Of a stretch of DNA of 64,000 nt, positions 18,246-27,754 are shown piece after piece (positions within the stretch are counted from its first letter, which is position 1; every line of letters begins with the position of its first letter). The translations under genes were made by a program, and so were the position numbers. The notes beneath the pieces were generated by a model that did no database searches, was not told the origin of the DNA, and saw nothing but the letters and a program-made list of their open reading frames with translations. The DNA comes from Panacibacter ginsenosidivorans. Its GTDB lineage: Bacteria > Bacteroidota > Bacteroidia > Chitinophagales > Chitinophagaceae. The stretch covers positions 3,785,501 through 3,849,500 of the forward strand of contig NZ_CP042435.1 of the NCBI RefSeq assembly GCF_007971225.1, read 5' to 3'.

Positions 18246-19730
18246 ATGACAGACCACCGCCGGGCTTCCATTGAAATGGACAAAGCTGAATTTAAAAAGA
18301 TCGGGTACCAGCTAATAGATTCTATTGCAGACTTTATAGACAGCATTCCGGAAAAAAAGGTAACAACAGGAGAGCCGCCAAAAGCATTACAGGCAATACT
18401 TGGTAATGACACGTTACCAGAGAATGGAACACCTGCTGAAACAATATTTGCCAAGGCGTCAGAACTGTTGTTTAATCATTCACTATTGAATGGCCATCCT
18501 AAATTCTTTGGATATATTACTTCCTCTGCAGCACCTGTTGGCGCACTGGCGGACCTGTTAGCGGCTGCGGTAAACCCAAATGTGGGAGCTAATATTTTAA
18601 GCCCAATGGCGACAGAGATCGAAAAGCAAACAGTAAAATGGCTGGCTGAATTTATAGGTGTCCCATCATCGTATGGGGGTATTTTGGTGAGCGGTGGTAA
18701 TATGGCAAACTTCACGGCTTTTTTAGCGGCAAGAACGGTTAAAGCGCCTAAATCAATTAAGGAAAATGGCATATCCATGGATGCACAAAAGCTGCTTGTC
18801 TATTGCGCAAAGAGCACACATACATGGATAGAGAAAGCGGCTGTTTTATTTGGTATTGGTACTAAGGCTATACGTTGGATAGAAACCGGTGCAGACAATA
18901 GAATGAACATTGAAGTGCTGGCGCAAACTATAAGCGACGATAAAAAAGCAGGATACAAACCCATTATAGTAGTTGGTAATGCCGGAGATGTAAGTACAGG
19001 TGTAGTAGATGATATGAAAGCCATTGCTGCTGTTTGTAAAAAGTATGACCTGTGGTTTCACATAGATGGTGCTTATGGCATACCCGCTGCTGTTATTCCT
19101 GGTCTTAAAGATCTGTTCGCAGGAATTGAGGAAGCAGATTCTATTGCGCTTGATCCGCATAAATGGTTGTATAGCCCGCTGGAAGCGGGTTGTACGTTGG
19201 TAAAAGATCCCAATCATTTAATTGAAACATATAGTTCGCATCCGGTGTATTATAATTTCAGCAGTGATGAACCTTCTACACAGAACTATTATGAATATGG
19301 GCTACAGAATTCACGTGGCTTCAGGGCATTAAAAGTCTGGATAGCATTACAACAGGTTGGCAGAAGTGGGTATGAAAAAATGATCGGCGATGATATAGCG
19401 CTTTCTAAATTGTTGTTTGATCTTGCCAATGATCATCCTGAACTGGAAGCTGTAACGCAAAACCTGAGCATTACAACATTGAGGTATATACCATCGAAAG
19501 ATATTGAGGAGATGTATCTCAATAAATTAAATGAAGCATTGGTGAACAAACTTCAGCAAGACGGTGAAGTGTTTTTATCCAATGCTGTTGTAAACGACAA
19601 ATATTGTTTAAGGTGTTGCATTGTAAATTTCCGCACTTCAAAAAAAGATATTGAAGAAGTGATAGAGATATTAGTAAGAGAAGGAAGAAAAATGCATAAC
19701 GAGCTACAAGAACAAACTGTATTGAAATGA
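18246..19730 (+). CDS. PLP-dependent group II amino-acid decarboxylase
   Basis: Aspartate aminotransferase-fold decarboxylase of the aromatic-amino-acid type, 494 aa. Visible: HPKFFGYITSSAAPVGALAD, SGGNMANFTAF (cofactor phosphate), the WFHIDGAYG aspartate that holds the pyridine nitrogen, and the Schiff-base lysine in LDPHKWLYSPLEAG. Tyrosine, tryptophan or DOPA are possible substrates, but the specificity cannot be read. The frame extends to an ATG at 18186; the ATG at 18246 gives a length nearer the family. Cytosolic. Confidence 0.88.
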   Translation: MTDHRRASIEMDKAEFKKIGYQLIDSIADFIDSIPEKKVTTGEPPKALQAILGNDTLPENGTPAETIFAKASELLFNHSLLNGHPKFFGYITSSAAPVGALADLLAAAVNPNVGANILSPMATEIEKQTVKWLAEFIGVPSSYGGILVSGGNMANFTAFLAARTVKAPKSIKENGISMDAQKLLVYCAKSTHTWIEKAAVLFGIGTKAIRWIETGADNRMNIEVLAQTISDDKKAGYKPIIVVGNAGDVSTGVVDDMKAIAAVCKKYDLWFHIDGAYGIPAAVIPGLKDLFAGIEEADSIALDPHKWLYSPLEAGCTLVKDPNHLIETYSSHPVYYNFSSDEPSTQNYYEYGLQNSRGFRALKVWIALQQVGRSGYEKMIGDDIALSKLLFDLANDHPELEAVTQNLSITTLRYIPSKDIEEMYLNKLNEALVNKLQQDGEVFLSNAVVNDKYCLRCCIVNFRTSKKDIEEVIEILVREGRKMHNELQEQTVLK

Positions 19731-20003
19731 TAATGCAACCGGTCCCGGGCTAAAACTGACATATTTCCCCGTTTAAGTTCATCTAAACCCCTGAATGGCT
19801 TATGTACGACGTAAGTACTACGCATATACGACGCATGTACCGTTTAACAAAATGCGGGTTTTGTCTTATACTGAAATAGTTTTCAAATAATATCGCTAAC
19901 AGTACTGCTGATACACTGTTTCCTCCAATTTATCCAACATGTGTTTTCGTGGTTAAAAGCAGCACCTGATTTTTGCTAATCAATAATTTTAAAAAACACC
20001 ATT
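19731..20003. other. Intergenic stretch with ACGACGYA repeats
   Basis: No gene is seen. At 19802-19842 there are repeated short units around TACGACGTA and TACGACGCATGTAC, partly palindromic. Confidence 0.4.
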
Positions 20004-20426
20004 ATGACAAAGAAAACAGGAAGAACAGAACAAGCAATTAACGCAGTGCTTGAAAGATTCACAGAAGCATGGAACACGCATGATGCAAAAGCATATGCAA
20101 ACCTATTTGCAGTAAATGCGGATTTTACAAATGTATTTGGACAAACCTTTCATGGAAGGGTAGCAATTGAAGCACAGCACGCACCAATATTTGCCACCAT
20201 TTTTAAAGACAGTCGCATTACTTCTATGAAGCCAACAGTAAGACTGATTGACCAGATTTTTGCAGCAGTTGATGTTACATGGACAATGAGTGGTGCAATT
20301 GATATGATTGGTAATTCATGGGGAGACAGAAAAGGATTAATGAACCTGGTAATGAAATTTGATAACGACGAGTGGTTCATCCTTATCATGCATAATATGG
20401 ATCTGCCTGTTATTTCTGCAAACTAA
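20004..20426 (+). CDS. SnoaL-like / NTF2-fold protein (SgcJ/EcaC type)
   Basis: 140 aa, a single NTF2-like cone: LERFTEAWNTHDAKAYANLF, ADFTNVFGQTFHGRVAIE, and closing strands around LVMKFDNDEWFILIMHN. Members include isomerases, dehydratases and many proteins of unknown activity. No signal peptide. A clear terminator follows, so it is a single-gene unit. The long 273-bp upstream gap could hold its regulation. Confidence 0.82.
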   Translation: MTKKTGRTEQAINAVLERFTEAWNTHDAKAYANLFAVNADFTNVFGQTFHGRVAIEAQHAPIFATIFKDSRITSMKPTVRLIDQIFAAVDVTWTMSGAIDMIGNSWGDRKGLMNLVMKFDNDEWFILIMHNMDLPVISAN

Positions 20427-20438
20427 AACAAGGAGTAT

Positions 20439-20510
20439 AAGATCACATTTTCACAGAGTTGTTTCAATACGGCTCTGTGAATACTCTTGGTATCTGCATG
20501 ATCTTTTTTT
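20439..20510 (+). terminator. Terminator after SnoaL-like gene
   Basis: Nested inverted repeats: TTCACAGAG with CTCTGTGAA, and an outer AGATCA with TGATCT, ending in a run of seven T. Confidence 0.75.
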
Positions 20511-20528
20511 GTTCCCACAACATGCACC

Positions 20529-20588
20529 GCACAAGAGTGCGACGCAACATAAGCATCATAGATTTTCTGCAGCAGGGTACATAAAATT
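20529..20588 (+). repeat. GCGACGC dispersed repeat, copy 11
   Basis: Full-length copy between two convergent genes: GCACAAGAGTGCGACGCAAC then CTGCAGCAGGGTACATAAAA. Confidence 0.85.
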
Positions 20589-20602
20589 TCATAAAATTTT
20601 CT

Positions 20603-21676
20603 TTAAGCGATATCAATTTTTTTCTCAAGGTAAATATCCTGTATGGTATTCAGCAGTTCAACACCTTCTTTAAATGGGCGTTGAAAAGCCTTTCGCCCGG
20701 AAATCAAACCCATGCCTCCTGCACGTTTATTTATAATGGCAGTGATGGCGGCTTGCTTTAGATCTGAAGCACCTGAAGAAGCACCACCGGAGTTGATCAA
20801 TCCAGCCCTGCCCATATAACAATTTAATACCTGGTAACGACAGAGATCTATCGGGTTATCAGCAGCTAATTGTGTGTACATGCGTTCATCCAGTTTGCCA
20901 TAGCTGCTGCTACCCATGTTGAGTGCTTTAAATCCACCATTGTTTTCGGGAAGCTTTTGTTTAATAAAATCAGCCTGGATTGTTGCGCCAAGATGATTTG
21001 CCTGGCCTGTAAGATCTGCTGAAACATGATAATCCGCTTTGTCTTGTTTAAAAGCATTGTTGCGTAAATAGCACCATAAAATCGTTGCCATGCCCAGGTT
21101 ATGCGCTTCTTCGAATGCCGCAGATACTTCACCAATTTGTCTTGTTGATTCCTGCGAACCAAAATAAATAGTCGCACCCACGGCAGCAGCACCAAGATCC
21201 CACACATCTTTTACAGAACCAAACATTACCTGGTCATGCCTGTTTGGATAAGTGAGGAGTTCATTGTGATTGATCTTTACAATGAAAGGAATTTTATGTG
21301 CATATTTTCTTGCTACCATCGCTAAGCCGCCAAATGTTGTTGCCACTGCATTGCAGCCGCCTTCTATTGCAAGCCTAACAATATTTTCCGGATCAAAGTA
21401 AAGCGGATTGGGTGCAAAGGATGCACCCGCACTATGTTCGATTCCCTGGTCAACAGGCAGGATAGATAAATAGCCGGTGCCGGAGAGTCTCCCGTTGTGG
21501 AACAGCGCGGAAATATTGCGAAGCGTTTGAACCGTTCTGTTAGATGGAAGAAAAATCTTATCGGTGAAATCCGGTGATGGAAGATGTAACTGATCTTTTG
21601 TTACTGTTGTGCAGGCATGCGTTAAAAGCGGTTCATTTTCCTTGCCAATAAGGGCAACGATATTTTCATAAGTCAT
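20603..21676 (-). CDS. fbaB: Class I fructose-bisphosphate aldolase (DhnA/FbaB type)
   Basis: 357 aa, close in length to the E. coli FbaB. TIM-barrel Schiff-base aldolase that splits fructose 1,6-bisphosphate. Visible: [20 protein letters not shown] near the N-terminal third, [11 protein letters not shown] (a lysine in the substrate region), [12 protein letters not shown], and the phosphate-binding NSGGASSG and [14 protein letters not shown] at the C-terminus. Cytosolic. Convergent to the SnoaL gene; the MBL gene is divergent, with 161 bp between. Confidence 0.92.
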   Translation of the reverse strand: MTYENIVALIGKENEPLLTHACTTVTKDQLHLPSPDFTDKIFLPSNRTVQTLRNISALFHNGRLSGTGYLSILPVDQGIEHSAGASFAPNPLYFDPENIVRLAIEGGCNAVATTFGGLAMVARKYAHKIPFIVKINHNELLTYPNRHDQVMFGSVKDVWDLGAAAVGATIYFGSQESTRQIGEVSAAFEEAHNLGMATILWCYLRNNAFKQDKADYHVSADLTGQANHLGATIQADFIKQKLPENNGGFKALNMGSSSYGKLDERMYTQLAADNPIDLCRYQVLNCYMGRAGLINSGGASSGASDLKQAAITAIINKRAGGMGLISGRKAFQRPFKEGVELLNTIQDIYLEKKIDIA

Positions 21677-21837
21677 ACTGCATATTTTTTTGAGTGAAGT
21701 AAAACCAACTACCTATAAAGTTACGCTAATGAAAGGATGAAATTTTTGTCTGCAAAACACAAATAAAAAATAAGGAGTCACTGAGTAGTGGCTTGAATTA
21801 AAAAGCAATTAGCAGAAATCATTTTTACATTTACAGC

Positions 21838-22698
21838 ATGTTTAGCAAACAAACAGTAGCAGTTCATGTAAAAGGCATGCCTGTAAAAGTTCATCTCGTA
21901 TCAACTGGTGCGGTGTCTGTAAAAACCAAATTCCGCGATGCCACTAAAACAGGCATGCTGGCAATGCTTGATTTTATGCTCGACAAAACATTTACAGAAT
22001 GGATGCCGATATGGGTAATGATCATTGAACATCCTGAAGGTTTTTTTGTAATTGATACCGGCGAAAATGCAAACGTGAATGATAAAAATTATTTTAAAAG
22101 CTCTGGTTTTTTTGCCAACTGGTTCGACACTACTCAATTTAAATTCATTGTAAATAAAGAAGAAGAAATTGGTCCGCAATTAAACGATCTCCAAATCCCC
22201 ATTGAAAAAATAAAAGCTGTTGTGTTAACACATCTTCACCTTGATCATATTGACGGACTGAAATATTTTCCATCCACAGAAATTATTGTAAACAAATACG
22301 AGCATGATAAACCTTTTGGTGATCTTCCAAAACTTTATCCCTCATGGTTTGCACCCACCCTGATTGAGTTGAATCAACAATACGAGGCTTTTGATAAAGC
22401 CTTTTATCTTACAAAAGCTAAAGATCTTTTAATGGTACATACACCCGGGCATACTTATGGGCATTGCTCGATTGTATTCAATACAGATGAAGGCTGTATA
22501 TTTTTTGGTGCAGATATTTGCTACTCTCAACAGCAACTGATCAATGAAAAATATTCCGGTACAAATGCCAGCCATAAGCTTGCACAAAAAACATACGCAG
22601 CAGTAACTGCGTTTGCAAAAGAACACAAAACTATATTCATCCCTTCCCACGAAGCTGCAGCAGCAGAGAGGTTAAAAACACTTACACCTGTATTTTAA
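21838..22698 (+). CDS. MBL-fold hydrolase, N-acyl-homoserine-lactonase-like
   Basis: 286 aa metallo-beta-lactamase fold. The zinc motif VVLTHLHLDHIDGL has the HxHxDH pattern, followed by HTPGHTYGHCSIVF, FFGADICY and IPSHEAA. The N-terminal part (MPIWVMIIEHPEGFFVIDTGENA) is like the AttM/AiiA lactonases. It could open a lactone ring or hydrolyse another small ester. No signal peptide. Alone between aldolase and permease genes. Confidence 0.85.
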   Translation: MFSKQTVAVHVKGMPVKVHLVSTGAVSVKTKFRDATKTGMLAMLDFMLDKTFTEWMPIWVMIIEHPEGFFVIDTGENANVNDKNYFKSSGFFANWFDTTQFKFIVNKEEEIGPQLNDLQIPIEKIKAVVLTHLHLDHIDGLKYFPSTEIIVNKYEHDKPFGDLPKLYPSWFAPTLIELNQQYEAFDKAFYLTKAKDLLMVHTPGHTYGHCSIVFNTDEGCIFFGADICYSQQQLINEKYSGTNASHKLAQKTYAAVTAFAKEHKTIFIPSHEAAAAERLKTLTPVF

Positions 22699-22719
22699 AA
22701 TGTTGCCACATCATTCAGC

Positions 22720-22780
22720 AGTACAAGTGTGCGACGCAACGAAAGCTTCATAGATATTCAAAAGCCGGGCTCAAAAAAAC
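22720..22780 (+). repeat. GCGACGC dispersed repeat, copy 12
   Basis: Best full-length copy between convergent genes: GTACAAGTGTGCGACGCAAC, GAAAGCTTCATAG, AAAAGCCGGGCTCAAAAAA. It ends at the permease stop codon. Confidence 0.9.
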
Positions 22781-24114
22781 TATTTATCAAACGGCCATTC
22801 CTTGCTATACCTTGCTTTAATGCAAAAAGCAATTATTCCTGCAGCAATAACGCCAAGACCTGTTAGAATCATTTGTTTACCCGTTGAGAAAAAGATGCCG
22901 AGCCAGATGAGCACAGCTAATATTGCAGGTATAGGAAACAAAGGCATTTTCCATTTAAAAAAATTGCGGCCTTTTCGTTTGCTTAATATCAGCAATCCTG
23001 CAGCCTGGCCAATAAATTGAATTAATATTCTCATAGCAAGTATGGCACTGATCACATCACTTATTCTAAACAACAAACTGAATACAAATGCAACTGCGCC
23101 TAACACCAGTAATGATACATAAGGGAAATGTTTGCTGGGATGAAGCTTTGCAAATACACTAAAGAATGCGCCGTCTTTTGCTGCAGCATAAGGTATGCGG
23201 CTATAGCCAAGTGTTGCAGAAAAAACAGAAGCAAAAGCAACCCACAAAATAAGGCCTGTTGCAACGGTTGCAGCTGTTGGTCCTGCAATAGCATGTATAA
23301 ATTCACTTACCACAAATTCACTGTCGCGGATATTACTCATTGGCAGAACGGAAGCCACACTGATATTCATCAGCAGGTATAACAGTGAAATACCAATAAT
23401 AGAAATGAACATGCTGCGCGGAATATTCTTCTGCGGATTTATGATCTCGCCACCAAGATGGCAAACATTGTAATAACCAAGATAACTGTACGTAGTTTTT
23501 ACAGTAGCAGTACCCAGCAATGCAGCAAATGCAAAGTTGATGTTTAATCCATCATTCACATGTTCTACCGGTGCAAGAAAATTTCCATGCATAATGCCTC
23601 CACCAATGATCCATGACATTGTTATCAATACACCCAGCCATAAGAGTACACTTATTTTTCCAATGCTTTCGATTTTGCGATATAGCAGCAGTACGATCAA
23701 TATTACCACCGAGCCACTCACTATTTTTGAAGTATAATAACCCAAGGGTGCCAGGTAATTAAAATATTGTGCAAAACCAATAGCTGCAGATGCAATAACC
23801 AGCGGAGCCTGTATCATTGTTTGCCACACAAACAAAAAGCTCATGAGCTTGCCCCATTTTGGTCCGTAGCCTTCTTTTAAAAAATTATAACTGCCACCGG
23901 CCAATGGAAATGTAGCACCCAATTCACTCCAGATAGTAGCATCAACAAAAGACAATAATGCACCGGCAATCCATGCGTATAAAAACCATGGCCCATGCAT
24001 GATGTCTGCAACGGTGCTGAGTACAACAAAAGGACCGATGCCCACCATGTCTGTCATGTTGATGGCTGTGGCCTGTAATAAACTGATCCTTCTTGTTAGG
24101 TGAACTTCGCTCAT
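22780..24114 (-). CDS. APC family amino-acid permease
   Basis: Inner-membrane transporter of about 444 aa with about twelve hydrophobic segments. The first helix TAINMTDMVGIGPFVVLST has the broken glycine-rich helix of the APC fold, and WSELGATFPLAGGSYNFLKE and YSRIPYAAAKDGAFF are typical of amino-acid/polyamine permeases. Substrate not known. An ATG four codons upstream (24126) is an alternative start. Confidence 0.9.
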   Translation of the reverse strand: MSEVHLTRRISLLQATAINMTDMVGIGPFVVLSTVADIMHGPWFLYAWIAGALLSFVDATIWSELGATFPLAGGSYNFLKEGYGPKWGKLMSFLFVWQTMIQAPLVIASAAIGFAQYFNYLAPLGYYTSKIVSGSVVILIVLLLYRKIESIGKISVLLWLGVLITMSWIIGGGIMHGNFLAPVEHVNDGLNINFAFAALLGTATVKTTYSYLGYYNVCHLGGEIINPQKNIPRSMFISIIGISLLYLLMNISVASVLPMSNIRDSEFVVSEFIHAIAGPTAATVATGLILWVAFASVFSATLGYSRIPYAAAKDGAFFSVFAKLHPSKHFPYVSLLVLGAVAFVFSLLFRISDVISAILAMRILIQFIGQAAGLLILSKRKGRNFFKWKMPLFPIPAILAVLIWLGIFFSTGKQMILTGLGVIAAGIIAFCIKARYSKEWPFDK

Positions 24115-24189
24115 GTGAGAGCACAATAATAGTAAAAAACTGCAAGCTTTTATTTTTAGTGTTTTGCTGAATAACAGAAAAGTATTTTT

Positions 24190-24245
24190 ATAAGCCGGGC
24201 CTTATATCATTGAGCAGCTTCGTTGCGTCGCACACTTGTACTTCC
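24190..24245 (-). repeat. GCGACGC dispersed repeat, copy 13
   Basis: Reverse-oriented copy, AGCAGCTTCGTTGCGTCGCA then CACTTGTAC; the first of an inverted pair with copy 14 upstream of the permease gene. Confidence 0.8.
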
Positions 24246-24265
24246 TGTTTGGTAATGATCTAAAC

Positions 24266-24323
24266 GGTGAAGTGTGCGACGCAACAACAGCCTCATTATA
24301 TTCTGCAGCCGGGTACATAAAAA
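24266..24323 (+). repeat. GCGACGC dispersed repeat, copy 14
   Basis: Forward copy: GAAGTGTGCGACGCAAC, CCTCATTATATTCTGCAGCC, GGGTACATAAAAA. It faces copy 13 across 20 bp. The rest of the gap 24324-24498 shows only a weak 46-codon frame. Confidence 0.85.
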
Positions 24324-24498
24324 TTCTCTTTATTATACTATCCAATTAAAACGCTTCATGTATAAACTATTTGTTATAGTATTTAGAGTGCTGTTAACAG
24401 CAGTTACATCATTAGAACAAAGAATCCATATTGTGGTAAATTGGCAGGTGTGGCAAAACAGTACAGAGCTAAGAATTATTCATGAATCATTAAAATAA

Positions 24499-24532
24499 AA
24501 AAGCCCCGGTAATAAGGGCTTCGTTGTTTTTT
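24499..24532. terminator. Terminator downstream of porT
   Basis: Stem AAGCCC / GGGCTT, flanked by six A on one side and T-rich sequence on the other; on the minus strand the stem runs straight into TTTTTTATTTT. It is about 125 bp after the porT stop. Confidence 0.8.
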
Positions 24533-24656
24533 ATAGGTTACCAAAACGAGCTATGCAAATATGCAACTGTTCTTTAAAAATTTTACAAGAGATGTCACTT
24601 ACATTAATTAATTGATCTTTATTTAACTTTTAGGATCAGTTGATCATGCAATAGAC

Positions 24657-25409
24657 TTACTGTTCTATATTTAAAGAGAAAGTTATCATTCGGGATTGTA
24701 ATTTATCAAATACACTGGAGTATTTGAGATTTGCATCACGTGCATGTAAATTGGCCATGCCGTATGTAAACTTTAGTTCAGGAGAAAGTGTAACAAACTT
24801 CATATAAAGATTGCAACCTATTCCTGTTTCCACACCATAATCATTTTTCTTTAGCTTAATAAGATCTTCTGCATTACGGTTACCGGCATTCGCCATAAGA
24901 TCAGTAGATACGTATCCATCAAGCAGCAAATACACACGAAAATTATCTATCCTGTCAGAATTAAATTTTACCTGCACCGGAAATGTAAAAATGGAGGAAG
25001 GCAATGTTTTCTTTTGCGTCAGTGCTTCACCCGGCAGTGGATTTTTTAACGTGTAAGTAAAATATTTTGCACCACCAATAACAAGGTTGGGGTTAAGCCT
25101 GAATTCAAAACGGTTGTCGTATCTGAATGTAGCAAGAAAGCCTAAAGCCACACCGCCGCTGGCGCCTGGCTCAGCAGTCAATATACTATCGTCCTGCAAA
25201 AATTTATAACTCTTCGATGGATGGAGATACGTATTATTATATGCCAAATGAATTCCAAAATAGTAAGGAAGAGCATCATGATCGGGCCTGTTAGGCTCTT
25301 TAAATTGCGCATGTGCCATTCCAGATAAAAGAATGCAGGTTGTTAGCAGGAGCGCCACTTGTTTGTAAATCAAGTAACTTACGCCCATAACATATTTATT
25401 TCCAATCAT
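24657..25409 (-). CDS. porT: PorT-like outer-membrane beta-barrel protein
   Basis: 250 aa, with a signal peptide (VALLLTTCILLSGMAHAQ) and a small beta-barrel pattern: YYFGIHLAYNN, VALGFLATFRYDNRFEFRLNP, FTFPVQVKFNS, YGVETGIGCNLYMKF, SPELKFTYGMAN. PorT/SprT is a component of type IX secretion and gliding in Bacteroidota. Its place next to ubiE on the same strand is, as far as I recall, the usual arrangement and is the main reason for the specific call. Alternative start at 25388. If not PorT, it is a barrel of the same family. Confidence 0.78.
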   Translation of the reverse strand: MIGNKYVMGVSYLIYKQVALLLTTCILLSGMAHAQFKEPNRPDHDALPYYFGIHLAYNNTYLHPSKSYKFLQDDSILTAEPGASGGVALGFLATFRYDNRFEFRLNPNLVIGGAKYFTYTLKNPLPGEALTQKKTLPSSIFTFPVQVKFNSDRIDNFRVYLLLDGYVSTDLMANAGNRNAEDLIKLKKNDYGVETGIGCNLYMKFVTLSPELKFTYGMANLHARDANLKYSSVFDKLQSRMITFSLNIEQ

Positions 25410-25551
25410 TTGTATTAATTCTTAAAGTAGTTGGGTACAAGTAAGGATCAAATATTGATGTTTAAAATGATGATGGGGTTATATCCCCAAAAGTAATGTT
25501 TGAGACTTATAACGTTTTAAGGGCTGTTTTATTTTCCTTTGATTAGCGCAG

Positions 25552-26295
25552 CTATTTAGCGCCACAATAAATACAGCAGATACCCAGCGTGAGTGGTTTA
25601 AAATAAATGTTTTTATAACCTGTTTGTTTCATCACTTCTGTAAATTGTTCTCTTTCCGGAAACGCTTGCACAGAATCATTCAGGTATTGGTAAGCGTCTT
25701 TGTTGTTGGCAAACATGCTGCCTGCTGTTGGTGCTATTGATTTCATGTAAAAATTATACAAACCTTTGAAACCTGTTTGTTTAGGTTTTGAGAATTCAAG
25801 TATAACCAGCTTACCACCGGGTTTTAAAACCCGCAACATTTCGCGAAGGCCTTGTTCCAGATTTTGAAAATTGCGAACACCAAATGCTACCGTAACTGCA
25901 TCAAAGGAATTATCAGGATATTTTATGGTTTCGCTATCCCCGTTAAATAATTCGATAACATTTTGTAAACCTTGTTTTTCTATTTTCTTTCTTCCCAGTG
26001 CAAGCATCCCGTCAGAAATATCAATGCCAATTATTTTTTCAGGTTTCAAAGCTTTCCACGTCATTAATGCAACATCTGCAGTGCCGGTGGCAACATCCAA
26101 AACTGTTTTAGGTCTTAGCTCTTTTAATTGCGCAATGGCTTTTTTGCGCCAGCTAATATCAATGCCGCCGCTAAGCAACCGGTTCAGGAAATCATAACGT
26201 TTTGCAATATTGTCAAACATTCCCGCTACCTGTTGTTTTTTATCCAGGCTGCTGGTATTATCAGGCACTATATCATCATGTGCAAACTTTGTCAT
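25552..26295 (-). CDS. ubiE: Demethylmenaquinone methyltransferase
   Basis: SAM-dependent class I methyltransferase of 247 aa, last step of menaquinone synthesis (also called menG). Motif I is VLDVATGTADVAL, then IIGIDISDGML, the FDAVTVAFGVRNF motif and LRVLKPGGKLVILEFSKP, which are signatures of UbiE/MenG. The N-terminal KKQQVAGMFDNIAKRYDFLN is also typical. porT follows on the same strand after 142 bp. Confidence 0.95.
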   Translation of the reverse strand: MTKFAHDDIVPDNTSSLDKKQQVAGMFDNIAKRYDFLNRLLSGGIDISWRKKAIAQLKELRPKTVLDVATGTADVALMTWKALKPEKIIGIDISDGMLALGRKKIEKQGLQNVIELFNGDSETIKYPDNSFDAVTVAFGVRNFQNLEQGLREMLRVLKPGGKLVILEFSKPKQTGFKGLYNFYMKSIAPTAGSMFANNKDAYQYLNDSVQAFPEREQFTEVMKQTGYKNIYFKPLTLGICCIYCGAK

Positions 26296-26411
26296 AAGGG
26301 CGCAAAGATAATACCCCTGCCACTAAAGGGGTGTTATTGATTATGGTTATTCTATTTTGTTTAAGGCATTTTATTTTTCACCATTTCGGTTTGCTCAATA
26401 AGGGTAAAAGC

Positions 26412-26470
26412 GCTGAGGAGTGCGACGCAACAAAAGTTTAATACTTGTTCTAATTCCCGGTACACAAAAT
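26412..26470 (+). repeat. GCGACGC dispersed repeat, copy 15
   Basis: Forward copy between divergent genes: GGAGTGCGACGCAACAAAAG, then TTCCCGGTACACAAAAT. The rest of the 348-bp gap (26296-26643) shows no other feature. Confidence 0.8.
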
Positions 26471-26643
26471 TTACCTATCCTAAAAAGCAAGAGCTTTAAT
26501 AAGCCGGGCGTAAATAGTCTCCTTAAGCGGCAATGGCTTCATCGGCATAATTGTTGGTTAATATTTGTGCAATAACAACTAAATTGTTGTACTTCGCGTT
26601 CAGCAAAATTTACTTTGTAATTTTCAGGCAATAATTTTTGATC

Positions 26644-27642
26644 ATGCAAACAGGAGAAGATATAAAACTGCTTAACCAGAAAATTGAACACGCATCTGCA
26701 TTTATAGACAGGCTTAGAACAGAACTTTCGAAAATAGTGGTAGGGCAGTTGCACATGGTAGATAGTTTACTAACAGGATTACTTTGCAACGGCCACGTAT
26801 TACTGGAGGGCGTGCCGGGACTGGCTAAAACGCTTACTATTAAATCGCTTGCCGAAGGTGTGCATGCAAAATTCAGCCGCATACAGTTTACGCCAGACCT
26901 GTTGCCTGCCGATGTTATTGGCACTATGATCTATAACCAGCATAAGAATGAATTCATGGTGCGTAAGGGCCCCATCTTTGCCAACTTTATTCTAGCTGAT
27001 GAAATAAACCGTGCACCCGCAAAAGTGCAAAGTGCATTGCTGGAAGCCATGCAGGAAAAACAGGTAACCATTGGCGAGACCACCTACAAACTTGATGAAC
27101 CTTTTTTAGTATTGGCCACACAAAACCCGTTGGAGCAGGAGGGAACCTATCCTTTGCCGGAAGCGCAGGTAGACAGGTTTATGCTAAAGATCATTGTTGG
27201 TTATCCGAGCAAAAAAGAAGAGCAATCAATTATTCGCCAGCAGGTGCAGAATGAAGTGTTGCCATCCATTAATACAGTGGCAAGCGTTGCTGAAATAATG
27301 CAGGCAAGAGACCTGGTAAAGCAGGTATATATGGATGAAAAAATTGAACAGTATATTGTTGATATTGTTTTTGCCACCCGTTTTCCCGACCAATACAACC
27401 TTAGCAAATTAAAGGCTTTAATAAATTATGGCGCTTCTCCGCGTGGCAGCATAAATCTTGCAATGGCTGCCAAGGCACATGCATTTATGCAAAAACGCGG
27501 CTTTGTAATTCCCGATGATGTTAAAGCAATTTGCAAAGATGTAATGCGTCACCGCATCGGCATCACTTACGAAGCCGAAGCAGAAAATGTAACAACAGAA
27601 AAGATCATTGATGATATTTTAAAAACCGTGTTGGTGCCATAG
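26644..27642 (+). CDS. MoxR family AAA+ ATPase
   Basis: 332 aa. Walker A is EGVPGLAKT, Walker B ILADEINRAP, sensor ATQNPLEQEGTYPLPEAQVDRF, with a C-terminal lid from about residue 220 (YGASPRGSINLAMAAKA). MoxR ATPases act as chaperones with VWA-domain partners; no such partner gene is seen here, as the next gene is a convergent nitroreductase. Start at the ATG at 26644; a TTG two codons upstream is less likely. Confidence 0.92.
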   Translation: MQTGEDIKLLNQKIEHASAFIDRLRTELSKIVVGQLHMVDSLLTGLLCNGHVLLEGVPGLAKTLTIKSLAEGVHAKFSRIQFTPDLLPADVIGTMIYNQHKNEFMVRKGPIFANFILADEINRAPAKVQSALLEAMQEKQVTIGETTYKLDEPFLVLATQNPLEQEGTYPLPEAQVDRFMLKIIVGYPSKKEEQSIIRQQVQNEVLPSINTVASVAEIMQARDLVKQVYMDEKIEQYIVDIVFATRFPDQYNLSKLKALINYGASPRGSINLAMAAKAHAFMQKRGFVIPDDVKAICKDVMRHRIGITYEAEAENVTTEKIIDDILKTVLVP

Positions 27643-27660
27643 TGGTTTTCTAAGAAAACA

Positions 27661-27720
27661 TTTATGAACCAAACTGCAGAATAATTATTAAGCTTTTGTT
27701 GCGTCGCACGCTTGTACGTT
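27661..27720 (-). repeat. GCGACGC dispersed repeat, copy 16
   Basis: Full-length reverse copy between convergent genes; its complement reads GTACAAGCGTGCGACGCAAC, AAAAGCTTAATAATTATTC, TGCAG, TTCATAAA. This is the last copy before the integrated element. Confidence 0.85.
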
Positions 27721-27754
27721 TTATATATTACTCAGCAGCATTAAGCAATAGCTT

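Noticed and set aside
24274-24498. Open frame of 74 codons ending at a terminator
   Set aside because: It starts inside a dispersed repeat. A 46-codon form from 24358 remains possible, but the terminator is better explained by porT on the other strand.
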